The notes under the pieces: generated by a model
Told to the model about the DNA's origin: nothing
Database searches by the model: none
Seen by the model: the letters and a program-made list of their open reading frames with translations, nothing else
Made by a program: the position numbers and the translations under genes
Origin: Mesorhizobium comanense
Lineage (GTDB): Bacteria > Pseudomonadota > Alphaproteobacteria > Rhizobiales > Rhizobiaceae
Length of the DNA: 64,000 bases
Direction: 5' to 3'
NCBI RefSeq assembly: GCF_005503535.1
Contig: NZ_SCNN01000002.1
Location: 372,001 to 436,000 of the forward strand
Shown here: in pieces, positions 56,321 to 64,000 of the stretch
Layout: each line of letters starts with the position of its first letter
Numbering within the stretch: position 1 is the stretch's first letter

Positions 56321-57028
56321 TCAAGCCATGGCCGCGCCACCATTGGCGCCCAGGCATTGTCCGGTGAAGAAGGTGGCGCCTCGGCCGGCCAGGAAGACCA
56401 CCGCCGAGGCGATTTCTTCCGGCCGGCCGATCCGCCCCAACGGATGGGTGGTTTCCAGCGCGCGCTGGCTGTCGCTCAAGGCCTCGAAGCCGAGAAGCGG
56501 TGTATCGGTCGGGCCTGGCGCCACGGCGTTGACCAGTATTCGTGGCGCAAGCTCGCGCGCCCAGGAGCGGGTCAGCCCGAGCAGCGCCGCCTTGGTCGCG
56601 CAATAGACCGAGGCGTTGGCTCGGCCGAGATAGGCGAGCTCGGAGGCGATGTTGATGATGCGGCCGCCATCGGGAAGATGCGGCAGGACTTCGCGCGCCA
56701 CCAGGATCGCGCCGCGCACATTGACTGCGAACATGCGGTCGACATGGTCGAGCGAGACGGCTTCGAGCGATGCTTCCTGCAGGATGCCGGCATTGTTGAC
56801 GAGGATGTCATAGCCGCCGATGCGCTCGACCCCTTGCCTGACAGCCGCAACGATATCGGCCTCCTTGGCGAGGTCGCAGGCAAGGATCGGGATGTCACCC
56901 TCGGAAGCCTTCAGGTCGAGGCCGAGAACCGTGGCGCCGGCCTCGCGCAGGGCGAGCGCCGTCGCGCGGCCGATGCCGCTCGCCGCGCCGGTGACAAGAG
57001 CGCGTTTTCCATGCAGCGGGACTACCAA
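56321..57028 (-). CDS. Short-chain dehydrogenase/reductase 1
   Basis: A 235-residue classical SDR: ALVTGAASGIGRATALAL for NAD(P) binding, LVNNAGI, IASELAYLGRANASVYCATK with catalytic Ser-Tyr-Lys, and GRIGRPEEIASAVVFLAG near the end. LGLDLKASEG suggests an Asp after the second strand, favouring NAD. Overlaps the upstream SDR by seven bases. Confidence 0.9.
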   Translation of the reverse strand: MVVPLHGKRALVTGAASGIGRATALALREAGATVLGLDLKASEGDIPILACDLAKEADIVAAVRQGVERIGGYDILVNNAGILQEASLEAVSLDHVDRMFAVNVRGAILVAREVLPHLPDGGRIINIASELAYLGRANASVYCATKAALLGLTRSWARELAPRILVNAVAPGPTDTPLLGFEALSDSQRALETTHPLGRIGRPEEIASAVVFLAGRGATFFTGQCLGANGGAAMA

Positions 57029-57777
57029 GGCACTTCTCCCCTGTCGGTGCCGAGCGATTGCCCGGTGATGTTGGCGGCAAGCTCCGATGCCAGGAACAGG
57101 TAGGTGCCGGCCATATCGGCTGGCTCCATCAGGCCGGGCAGGGCCTGTGCGCCGACGATGTTTTCCAGCAGCACCGCCTCGCTGATCTCATCCATTTGCG
57201 CCATTCGGCTGAGCGAGCGCATCGATGCCTCGGTGCGGACCCATCCGGGACAGACCGCGTTGACGCGGATGCCTCTTGGCCCGAGTTCCTTGGCCCAGGT
57301 CTTGGTCAGGCCGATAATGGCGTGCTTGGAGGCGACATAGGCGCCGAACCGGGCTTCCGCCACGCGCCCCCAGATCGATGCGGTGTTGATGATCGAAGCG
57401 CCAGCCTGCATGCGCGGCAGGGCGCGCGCGGTAACGAGTGCCGTGCCGATGACGTTGATCTCGACGATGCGCCTGAAAGCAGCTTCATTCTCGTCGCCAT
57501 CGTCGGTGATCGGCGTCATCAGTTCGAGGCCGGCATTGTTGATGAGCACGTCGATGCGGGCGACCGGATCGAGAGCCGCCGAGACCCCCGCACGATCCGC
57601 GATGTCGGCCTGCGCGCCGGTGGCGCCCAGTTCCCGCGCCCGTTCGTGGACGGCGGCGTCGTTGGCGATGAGGTGAAGGCTGGCGCCGGCTTCAGCGAAA
57701 CCGCGTGCAATGCCGAGCCCTATGCCGCGGCTGGCACCGGTGATCACGACGGTCTTTCCGGAGAAGGAGAGGTTCAT
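57022..57777 (-). CDS. Short-chain dehydrogenase/reductase 2
   Basis: A 251-residue classical SDR: VVITGASRGIGLGIARGF, LINNAGLEL, and NTASIWGRVAEARFGAYVAS with the catalytic Ser and Tyr followed by Lys. The pair of SDRs in one operon could oxidise and reduce related substrates or act in sequence. Start overlaps the ATPase stop by four bases. Confidence 0.9.
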   Translation of the reverse strand: MNLSFSGKTVVITGASRGIGLGIARGFAEAGASLHLIANDAAVHERARELGATGAQADIADRAGVSAALDPVARIDVLINNAGLELMTPITDDGDENEAAFRRIVEINVIGTALVTARALPRMQAGASIINTASIWGRVAEARFGAYVASKHAIIGLTKTWAKELGPRGIRVNAVCPGWVRTEASMRSLSRMAQMDEISEAVLLENIVGAQALPGLMEPADMAGTYLFLASELAANITGQSLGTDRGEVPW

Positions 57778-58544
57778 ACGACCACTCCGGTCTCATTGCG
57801 GATGAGGTGCAGCACCTTGTTGCGCAGTTCGAAGAACTTCTGCGTTTCGCGGATTTCCAGCGGCCGGTCGGGACCAAGCTCGGCCGCCACGTCGATATCG
57901 GCGACGACCGATGCCGGCCGGCGTGAGAACAGGATGATCCGGTCGGCCAGGAACACAGCCTCCTCGACGTCATGGGTGACGAAGATGACCGTCTTCTCCT
58001 CGCGGATCTGGATCTGCCGGAGTTCGACCTGCAGGCGCTCGCGGGTCAGCGCGTCGAGCGCGCCGAAAGGCTCGTCCATCAACAGCACATCCGAGCCGGC
58101 GGCCAGTGTGCGCGCGATGGCCACGCGCTGGCGCATGCCGCCGGAAATGCGGTTCGGATAGGAGCCGGCGAAGTCGGCGAGGCCAAAGAGATCGAGATAG
58201 TGGCCGATGCGTTCCGCTTTCTGCGCGGCGTCGAGGTCCTTCCTGTAGCGCATGCCGAAGGCGATGTTCTTCTCCACCGTCAGCCAGGGAAAGGACGAAT
58301 AGGACTGGAAAACCATACCGCGCCGGCGATCCGGCCTGACGACCTTCTCGCCGCCAAGCAGGATCGAGCCGGAACTTGGTTCGTCGAGGCCGCCGACCAT
58401 GCGCATCAGGGTGGTCTTGCCGCAGCCCGATGGACCGAGGAAGACGACCAGCGAATTGCGGTCGAGGCCAAGGCTGGTCTTGCGCACGACATTGACGGGG
58501 CCGAAGGATTTCGCCGTGTCGACGAATTGGACGTAATTGGTCAT
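57774..58544 (-). CDS. ABC transporter ATP-binding protein (NitT/TauT type)
   Basis: A 256-residue ATPase. Walker A is FLGPSGCGKTTLMRMVGG near residue 36, the signature is ISGGMRQRVAIARTL, and Walker B is DVLLMDEPFGALD. The second of two nearby ATG codons (58544) has GAGGAG at good spacing. The much longer open frame running through the permease region is an antisense-like coincidence. Confidence 0.93.
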   Translation of the reverse strand: MTNYVQFVDTAKSFGPVNVVRKTSLGLDRNSLVVFLGPSGCGKTTLMRMVGGLDEPSSGSILLGGEKVVRPDRRRGMVFQSYSSFPWLTVEKNIAFGMRYRKDLDAAQKAERIGHYLDLFGLADFAGSYPNRISGGMRQRVAIARTLAAGSDVLLMDEPFGALDALTRERLQVELRQIQIREEKTVIFVTHDVEEAVFLADRIILFSRRPASVVADIDVAAELGPDRPLEIRETQKFFELRNKVLHLIRNETGVVV

Positions 58545-58555
58545 TGCCATGCTCC

Positions 58556-59338
58556 TCACAGATACCGGAACAGCCGGCGGTGAAGCAGGCGAAGCAATTG
58601 GTCGGTGACGAGGCCGATCAGCCCGATGACGACGACGCCGGCCATGACCTCCGGCGTCTTGACGAAGCGTCGCGCCGTCCAGATGACGTAGCCGATGCCG
58701 GAATCGGCGGCGACGATCTCGGCGATGATCAGGTAGGTCCAGCACCAGCCGAGTGTGATCCTGAGATTGTCGAGCAGCGTCGGTCCCATCCAGCGAAGGG
58801 CGACATCGGTCATCACCTGTCTGGAATTGGCGCCGACGGTGCGGGCGACCTCGACGAACTCCTGCGGCACGCGCCGCATGTCGTCGGCAACCAGCAGGAC
58901 AAGCTGGAAGAACGTACCCAGCCAGAGCAGGAAGATCTTGGTCTCCTCGCCGACGCCGAACCAGATGATGGACAGCGGCACGAGCGCGGGAACCGGCAAG
59001 TAGCGGATGAAGTCGATTATCGGCTCCAGGGCTGCGCCGACGATGCGGTAGCTGCTCATCATGATGCCTATCGGGATCGCCATGATGGCGGCGAGCAGGA
59101 AGGCAATCCAGACGCGGGCGGTCGAGACGGCGACGTGCCAGATCAGGTTCTGCTCGGTCAGCATGGTCCACAAGGCAACGACGACGCGGCTCGGCGAGGG
59201 CAGGAATTGCGGCGCGATGATGCCCGCGCGTGCCGCCAGTTCCCAAAGGGCGACGACCAGCACGGCCGCGGCGACGCTGACGGCGAACTCCACCATCGGC
59301 GACGCACGGCCGCGAAAAACAAACAGGCTGCTGAACAA
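58556..59338 (-). CDS. ABC transporter permease (NitT/TauT type)
   Basis: A 260-residue permease with six transmembrane helices and the EAA-type loop around TVGANSRQVMTDVALRWMGP. The start at 59338 follows a ribosome site. It pairs with the ATPase (11-base gap) and the binding protein to form a complete importer. Confidence 0.92.
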   Translation of the reverse strand: MFSSLFVFRGRASPMVEFAVSVAAAVLVVALWELAARAGIIAPQFLPSPSRVVVALWTMLTEQNLIWHVAVSTARVWIAFLLAAIMAIPIGIMMSSYRIVGAALEPIIDFIRYLPVPALVPLSIIWFGVGEETKIFLLWLGTFFQLVLLVADDMRRVPQEFVEVARTVGANSRQVMTDVALRWMGPTLLDNLRITLGWCWTYLIIAEIVAADSGIGYVIWTARRFVKTPEVMAGVVVIGLIGLVTDQLLRLLHRRLFRYL

Positions 59339-59390
59339 ATGACTATCCCTGACGATCTAAGGAGGCTCGGTGACCGACGGCTGACGTTAC

Positions 59391-59423
59391 TGGCATGGCA
59401 CGGCAGCCGGGGTTGCCATGCCA
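59391..59423 (-). promoter_or_regulatory. Intercistronic hairpin between binding-protein and permease genes
   Basis: TGGCATGGCA (59391-59400) and TGCCATGCCA (59414-59423) form a perfect 10-bp stem with a 13-base loop in the 104-bp gap. There is no T-tract. Such hairpins often protect the upstream binding-protein mRNA so that it exceeds the membrane parts. Confidence 0.5.
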
Positions 59424-59442
59424 TGCCCCTCTAGCATCTGCG

Positions 59443-60435
59443 CTATTTCGCGGGGATCTTGTTGATCGCCGAATTGTCGATCTGGTCGGCCGCCACCAGC
59501 TTGTTGTCGGCGGCGCCATTCTCCAGGTTGAGCTCCATCACGGTATCGAAGATGCCGTGCAGCGTGCCTTTTTCACCCGGCTTGCCCATATAGGCCTGCG
59601 ATTCGGCGAGCGTCGTGTAGGACAGGCTGGAGTTGACGATGTCGGTCACTTCCGCCGGCGTCAGGCCGAAATGCTTGGAGGCCATGTCGGCGAACTTCGC
59701 CGGCTCGGCCTTGATGAAGTCCACGGCCTCATAGATGCAGCCGAGGAACCGGGCGTATTTGTCGGGGTTGGCCTTGAAGTCGTCATTGCGGGCAATGATG
59801 GCATCGATGATGATGCCACGATGGTCCTTGGACGAGATCAGCATGCGGGCGCCGGGACGGGTCGAAGCTTTCAGCGCCTGCGACATGAACGGCTCGTAGG
59901 TCGCGATCGCGGCAATGGAGGGATCGACGAAAACCGCGCCCGTGTCGGCTGTGGCGATGTCCTTGATCTGCAGGTCCTTCAGCGACAGGCCGGCCTGCTT
60001 GAGTTCCATCTGCAGCAGCAGCCGTGAGGGAATGTTCGGCTCGGCCGCGACGACCTTGCCCTTGAGATCGGCGACCGACTTGATGTTGTCGTCGGTGATG
60101 ACGCCGTCGCCGCCGACGGATTCATCGATCGTGCCGATGATGATGCCGGGCGTGGAGGCGTCGCGCGGGCGGCCCTGATATTCGCCGACGGAGCGCATCT
60201 GCATCTCGATGTCGCCGCGCGCCATGGCCGCCATCACATTGGTGAGGTCGTCCTCGAACTTGATGCTGACGTCGAGCCCCTTGGCGGTGAAGCAGCCGAG
60301 ATCGCTGGCGATGTGGACCGGTGCGAAACCCAGCCATGTCGGCGCAAGGATGCGGATCTGGTCGGCGCTGAGGGCAAGCTGCGAACTGGCAAGCACGAGG
60401 GCCGCGGACAGCGCGGAGGCGAGTAACGATTTCAT
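59443..60435 (-). CDS. ABC transporter substrate-binding protein (NMT1/ThiY-like)
   Basis: A 330-residue periplasmic protein with signal peptide ALVLASSQLALSA. The SsuA/ThiY-like fold is shown by LAPTWLGFAPVHIASDLGCF and the GVITDDNIKSVADLKGKVVA segment. Ligand unknown. ATG 60435 has GGGGAAC upstream; the longer frame from 60480 would spoil the signal peptide. First gene of the minus-strand catabolic operon, divergent from the LysR gene. Confidence 0.9.
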   Translation of the reverse strand: MKSLLASALSAALVLASSQLALSADQIRILAPTWLGFAPVHIASDLGCFTAKGLDVSIKFEDDLTNVMAAMARGDIEMQMRSVGEYQGRPRDASTPGIIIGTIDESVGGDGVITDDNIKSVADLKGKVVAAEPNIPSRLLLQMELKQAGLSLKDLQIKDIATADTGAVFVDPSIAAIATYEPFMSQALKASTRPGARMLISSKDHRGIIIDAIIARNDDFKANPDKYARFLGCIYEAVDFIKAEPAKFADMASKHFGLTPAEVTDIVNSSLSYTTLAESQAYMGKPGEKGTLHGIFDTVMELNLENGAADNKLVAADQIDNSAINKIPAK

Positions 60436-60504
60436 GATTGTTCCCCAATTTGTTTTGCACAGGCTCGCCATTTCAGACATTGATGTAAATGAGTTTATTT
60501 AGAA

Positions 60505-60532
60505 CGATACATCGAATAATATCGATGTGTCG
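60505..60532. promoter_or_regulatory. Inverted-repeat operator in the LysR/operon intergenic region
   Basis: CGATACATCGA (60505-60515) and TCGATGTGTCG (60522-60532) are inverted copies with one mismatch, separated by ATAATA. The palindrome lies 14 bases before the LysR start and 70 bases before the importer operon. It is a likely LysR binding site acting on the divergent promoters. Confidence 0.55.
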
Positions 60533-60545
60533 GCGAGGGGACGGC

Positions 60546-61457
60546 ATGCGCCGGCTGGACAATATCGATATCCGCCTGCTGCGCGTTTTCGTGGCGCTGG
60601 CCGATTCAGGCGGCTTCGCCGCCGCGCAGATGACGCTGAACCTTTCGCAGCCGACGCTCAGCACGCATCTGGCGGAACTGGAAAAGCGCATCGGCGCCCA
60701 ACTCTGCCACCGCGGACGAAAGCAGTTCCGGCTGACCGAGGTCGGGCAGGCGACCTACGATGCGGCGCAGAGACTGTTTCGCGACCTCGACGATTTCGGA
60801 CACCGTATCAACGCGGCCAGCGGTAGCCTGTCCGGCCGCTTGCGGGTCGGCACATCGGATGGGGTGTTCACCAGCAGCGAGTTGGGCATCCAGCATGCGC
60901 TCGGCCGCTTCATGGGGCCGGATTCAGAAGTTTTCATCGACCTTTCGGTCGGTACGCCGTCCGAACTGGAACAGCAGGTCGCCGATGGCGGCCGCGACAT
61001 CGTCATCGGGCCGCTGTCGCAGAAGGCGCCCGGCGTCGTCTACCGGGATTATTGCGGCGAACCGCATCTTCTCTATTGCGGACGCCGGCACCCGCTGTTT
61101 TCGGTCCCCGACGCCAGGATTGACCAGGGCGCGATCGACGCGGCGCGCTTCTCGGTACGCAGCTACCGGCATTTCGACGATCTCTATCTGGTCGGCCATC
61201 CCAGGGCGAGCGCGTCGGTCGTGCATATGGAAGCGCAGTTGATGCTGATCCTGTCCGGCAATTTCATCGGCTTCCTGCCATGTCATTTCGCCGATCCGTG
61301 GGTGGCGGCGGGCGATATGCGGGCGATCAAGCCGAGGGCCTACGCCTTCAGTTCGATCCATCGGGTCGCCTATCGCAAGACCGACGCACAGCGCTCGCTT
61401 GTCCAGGCGTTTCTCGCGGCGCTGTTCGATCAGGAACCCGCCACGGCTTTCGCTTAG
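60546..61457 (+). CDS. LysR-family transcriptional regulator
   Basis: A 303-residue regulator. The N-terminal helix-turn-helix is RLLRVFVALADSGGFAAAQM and LNLSQPTLSTHLAELEKRIG, followed by a LysR effector domain (VGTSDGVFTSS onwards). It starts with ATG 60546 after GGGGAC. Divergent position strongly suggests that it activates the ABC-SDR-creatininase-agmatinase operon. Confidence 0.92.
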   Translation: MRRLDNIDIRLLRVFVALADSGGFAAAQMTLNLSQPTLSTHLAELEKRIGAQLCHRGRKQFRLTEVGQATYDAAQRLFRDLDDFGHRINAASGSLSGRLRVGTSDGVFTSSELGIQHALGRFMGPDSEVFIDLSVGTPSELEQQVADGGRDIVIGPLSQKAPGVVYRDYCGEPHLLYCGRRHPLFSVPDARIDQGAIDAARFSVRSYRHFDDLYLVGHPRASASVVHMEAQLMLILSGNFIGFLPCHFADPWVAAGDMRAIKPRAYAFSSIHRVAYRKTDAQRSLVQAFLAALFDQEPATAFA

Positions 61458-61473
61458 GCTAGGCAGCTATCGA

Positions 61474-62079
61474 TTACTCCGGCCCTTGCAAGGCGGCCAG
61501 TGAGCGCGCGATGTTGAGCCTGGCTTGCGGCTCGAAGCGCCGGCGGAATTCCTCCGTGTGGAAGATGCGGGGGCGCTCGAGGAAACTCTTCAGAACCGCG
61601 CCACGGCCCGCGCGCCACATCGGCTCCTCCACCCAGCCATACTCGCGGCGGACCGCGCGCTCGTAAGCATCGAACGCATCCGGTGCGGCTCCGAGGATCG
61701 ACAAATCCATGTCGAGAAACAGGCCGGCGTCCCGCATGGCGGCTTCGCCGTCGAGCTGCGGCAGTTGGTGCGTGGCGGTCGCCAGGATCATCATGCCGAT
61801 GCGGCTCAGGCGATCGGTTGCGGCTCGCCCGGCCAACAGTCTCTCGGCAAGGGCGGCGCTTTGCCGCTCATTGTCCTTGGCCTTGCTGTCATAGATGGCG
61901 TCGTGGAACCAGATCGCGGCTTCCACGGCTTCGGGATCCTGCAGCAACGCGCGATAATCGCCAGCCAACGCCAGCATTGCCTCGATATGCGCTAGGTTGT
62001 GGTAATGGCGGTCCTCGGCGCGGTAGAGCGCTGAAAGCTCGGTCATGAGGGGCTGGTCGATCAAGGGTTCGTTTGCCAT
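61474..62079 (-). CDS. HD-superfamily metal-dependent phosphohydrolase
   Basis: A 201-residue protein with HYHNLAHIEAMLAL (first His), AAIWFHDAIYDSKAKDNE (HD pair near residues 58-59) and a late LDMDLSILG with the final Asp. These are the ligands of an HD-domain hydrolase. Function unknown. Convergent with the LysR gene and divergent from cysE. Confidence 0.85.
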   Translation of the reverse strand: MANEPLIDQPLMTELSALYRAEDRHYHNLAHIEAMLALAGDYRALLQDPEAVEAAIWFHDAIYDSKAKDNERQSAALAERLLAGRAATDRLSRIGMMILATATHQLPQLDGEAAMRDAGLFLDMDLSILGAAPDAFDAYERAVRREYGWVEEPMWRAGRGAVLKSFLERPRIFHTEEFRRRFEPQARLNIARSLAALQGPE

Positions 62080-62212
62080 CGCTGCTTGAATTCCCGCGAA
62101 CCAAATCCATTTGACAAAGCACTAAGGAAAATTGAGTTCAATCGTGCTATGATCTGGCTTATATGTGCGGCCAGACAGCTGGCAAGCCGGCAGGACGCAG
62201 GACAAGACGTCG

Positions 62213-63061
62213 ATGAACAGCATCAGCATTTCCCGCCACAGCGCGTTGCAGCCGGTCGATCCGATCTGGCGTTCGATCCGTGACGAAGCGATGGAAGCGG
62301 TCAATCGCGACCCGTTGCTGGCCGCGTTCCTCTATTCGACGATCCTCAACCAGGAGAGCCTGGAAGAGGCCGTCATCCACCGGATCGCCGAACGGCTTGC
62401 GCATCAGGATATCGGTTCCGATCTGATCCGCCAGACTTTCAAGTCGATGCTGGCCGACGACAAGGATTGGCCGACCACCGTGCGCGTCGACATCCAGGCC
62501 TATTATGACCGCGATCCGGCCTGCGACCGGTTCATCATGCCGGTTCTCTATTTCAAGGGTTTTCATGCCATCCAGACCCATCGGCTGGCGCATTGGCTGT
62601 GGGACCAGGGCCGCAAGGACTTCGCACTCTATCTGCAAAGCCGCTCGTCCTCGGTCTTCCAGACCGACATCAATCCGGCCGCGCGCATCGGCAAGGGTAT
62701 CTTCATCGACCACGCGACCGGCCTCGTCGTCGGCGAGACCGCGGTCATCGAAGATGACGTGTCGATCCTGCACGGTGTCACGCTGGGCGGTACCGGCAAG
62801 GCCGGCGGCGACCGTCATCCCAAGATTCGCCATGGCGTGCTGATCGGCGCCGGCGCCAAGATCCTGGGCAACATCGAGATCGGTCATTGCTCCAAGATCG
62901 CTGCCGGCTCGGTGGTGCTGTCACCCGTGCCGCACAACAAGACGGTTGCCGGCGTACCGGCCCGTGTCGTCGGCGAGACAGGCTGCGACCAGCCTTCGCG
63001 CCAGATGGACCAGCTTCTGCCATCGCAGAAGATGGACCACGTGGTCAGCTTCGATATCTGA
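62213..63061 (+). CDS. cysE: Serine O-acetyltransferase
   Basis: Makes O-acetylserine for cysteine synthesis. The N-terminal helical domain opens DPIWRSIRDEAMEAVNRDPL. The left-handed beta-helix hexapeptide repeats run from RIGKGIFIDHATGLVVGETA (cited in part) with the active-site His-Asp pair to HGVTLGGTGKAGGDRHPKI. The C-terminus ends DHVVSFDI; the final Ile binds cysteine synthase in the family. ATG 62213 was chosen; 62165 lies upstream in frame. Confidence 0.95.
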   Translation: MNSISISRHSALQPVDPIWRSIRDEAMEAVNRDPLLAAFLYSTILNQESLEEAVIHRIAERLAHQDIGSDLIRQTFKSMLADDKDWPTTVRVDIQAYYDRDPACDRFIMPVLYFKGFHAIQTHRLAHWLWDQGRKDFALYLQSRSSSVFQTDINPAARIGKGIFIDHATGLVVGETAVIEDDVSILHGVTLGGTGKAGGDRHPKIRHGVLIGAGAKILGNIEIGHCSKIAAGSVVLSPVPHNKTVAGVPARVVGETGCDQPSRQMDQLLPSQKMDHVVSFDI

Positions 63062-63204
63062 TTTTTCGCACCGGCTGGCCCGGCGGGGATTGCCCGCTCG
63101 TGCGGCCACTTCCGGTGCAATACGGCCGGCTTGCCTTTACATCGCCATTGTCGACGTGCCAGAAGCGCCGTTCAAATCAGCAAGCCGATAATCGGAGAAG
63201 ACCG

Positions 63205-63408
63205 TTGAAGCCGGACGAAATCAGAAAGCTGGACGCCTATTTCAAGCGCGTCTTCCAGAACCCCAAGCTTGTGGTCAAGGCACGGCCGCGCAAGGAAGAT
63301 TCGGCCGAAGTCTATGTCGGCGAGGAATTCCTCGGCATCGTCTTCAAGGACGAGGACGACGGCGATTACAATTTCTCGATGGCGATCCTCGACATCGATC
63401 TGGGCTGA
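63205..63408 (+). CDS. DUF3126 protein
   Basis: A 67-residue acidic protein: KPDEIRKLDAYFKRVFQNPK and DSAEVYVGEEFLGIVFKDED, a complete DUF3126. A TTG at 63205 is the likely start, with GGAG seven bases upstream; no ATG or GTG is available near. It follows cysE by 143 bases, a constant partner in Rhizobiales. Function unknown. Confidence 0.85.
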   Translation: MKPDEIRKLDAYFKRVFQNPKLVVKARPRKEDSAEVYVGEEFLGIVFKDEDDGDYNFSMAILDIDLG

Positions 63409-63452
63409 GCCCGCGATCCGGGGTCAGGCTGCGTCCACGCGGCCGGCCTCAG

Positions 63453-64000
63453 TCAATGCATGGTCTTCAGGATTCGCCCCGCCTCGGCGGTGATTGCCGC
63501 GTCAAGCGCCGGCCAATTGTCCAGGAATTCTTTCGGGAAGCGATAGGTAAGGCTGAGGTCGTCGCCGACCTGGATGTCCCGCTCGCAGGGCGCCAGCGAT
63601 TCACCCGCGCTCTGTCCGCTCAGGCAGCGGGCCACGAAGGGGTCCTTGCCGGGACGCTTGCCGACAACCAGCACCTCGTTCAGATAGCCTGATTTCTCAT
63701 CGAAACCATAGACCGTCGTGCCGCCCGGTCCGGGAATGCCGGGCTGGACGATCAGCGCGCTGTAGATCGGCGCGAAGCGGCCGCTCATGTCGCGCGACAT
63801 CATCTGCTGTTCAAAGGACAGGAAGATGATGTTTCTGTTCGATCCGGAATGGTTGAAATCGTCGCGCGCGGCTTCGCTGTAGCCGTCCATCTGGGGATAG
63901 CGCAGATAAAGATCGAGGCGAGAGGCAATGCCGTCGCGCCGGGCCTGTTGGAAACGGATGAAATTGGCCGGCACTGCAATGACATTCTTGCCGATCACCA
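63453..64000 (-). CDS. Hypothetical protein, 5' end outside window
   Basis: The frame stays open to the window edge, so the N-terminus is missing. The visible 181 residues start IGKNVIAVPANFIRFQQARR and have CLSGQSAGESLAPCERDI with two cysteines, suggesting an exported protein with a disulfide. No family is recognised. The stop faces the DUF3126 gene 45 bases away. Confidence 0.65.
   Translation of the reverse strand, partial: VIGKNVIAVPANFIRFQQARRDGIASRLDLYLRYPQMDGYSEAARDDFNHSGSNRNIIFLSFEQQMMSRDMSGRFAPIYSALIVQPGIPGPGGTTVYGFDEKSGYLNEVLVVGKRPGKDPFVARCLSGQSAGESLAPCERDIQVGDDLSLTYRFPKEFLDNWPALDAAITAEAGRILKTMH

Noticed and set aside
57774..59246. 490-codon frame starting upstream of the ABC ATPase
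   Set aside because: The first half lies over the permease gene in another frame and has an arginine-rich shadow composition; a good ribosome site and conserved start are at 58544.

Overview
The window is high-GC chromosomal DNA from an alphaproteobacterium of the order Rhizobiales, most likely Mesorhizobium or a close relative. This rests on gene order and protein features recalled from known genomes, not on a database search: popZ next to valS and a TolC-type gene, a fused SecDF, an ExoR-type periplasmic regulator, Omp25-like porins, a SPOR-domain giant after argS, and 46-residue DUF1127 proteins. There are no insertion sequences, prophage genes, CRISPR arrays, rRNAs or recognisable tRNAs. 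The window cuts a gene at each end.

Layout. 1-5.0 kb: TolC C-terminus, popZ, valS. 5.0-8.4 kb: two tandem FadL-type outer-membrane channels with duplicated upstream regions. 8.6-11.2 kb: ilvD overlapping exoR. 11.3-14 kb: small unknown genes, xthA, a VOC protein and an A-type Fe-S carrier. 14-30.9 kb: a dense housekeeping block (dgt, argS, SPOR protein, nagZ, scpAB, tatABC, serS, surE, pcm, an Omp25-like porin on the other strand, an NlpD/DipM-like lipoprotein). 31-37.9 kb: a DUF815 ATPase, yajC-secDF, two genes from the NDUFAF3 and NDUFAF6 families, and a membrane protein plus fatty-acid hydroxylase pair. 38-40.3 kb: trmFO, then a minus-strand locus of two DUF1127 genes followed by nine hairpins. 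40.5-46.5 kb: DUF2157/GDYXXLXY pair, adenine deaminase, TetR regulator, SDR and SGNH hydrolase. 46.9-54.5 kb: tandem lipoprotein hydrolases, a threonine ammonia-lyase, DUF1697, DUF2218, glyoxalase-like, double cold-shock, DUF192 and an alpha/beta hydrolase. 54.5-61.5 kb: an accessory catabolic operon (ABC importer, two SDRs, creatininase-like and agmatinase-like hydrolases) divergent from a LysR regulator. 61.5-64 kb: HD-domain protein, cysE, DUF3126 and a truncated unknown.

The outstanding feature is the array at 39454-39931. Nine stem-loops lie on the minus strand just downstream of the two DUF1127 genes. Every loop reads CCTCCTCCC, an anti-Shine-Dalgarno sequence, and the hairpins are organised as three 177-178 bp repeats of three hairpins each. 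This matches the cuckoo/CcsR small-RNA architecture known from Rhodobacter, but in an unusually large, higher-order tandem form. Mismatches in the stems become G-U wobbles only on the minus strand, which fixes the transcribed strand.

A second theme is lipid-related regulation. A TTGACGTAAACG element occurs upstream of both fadL genes and again, as a near-perfect palindrome, upstream of the fatty-acid hydroxylase pair. A third is the secDF-linked pair of complex I assembly-factor homologues.
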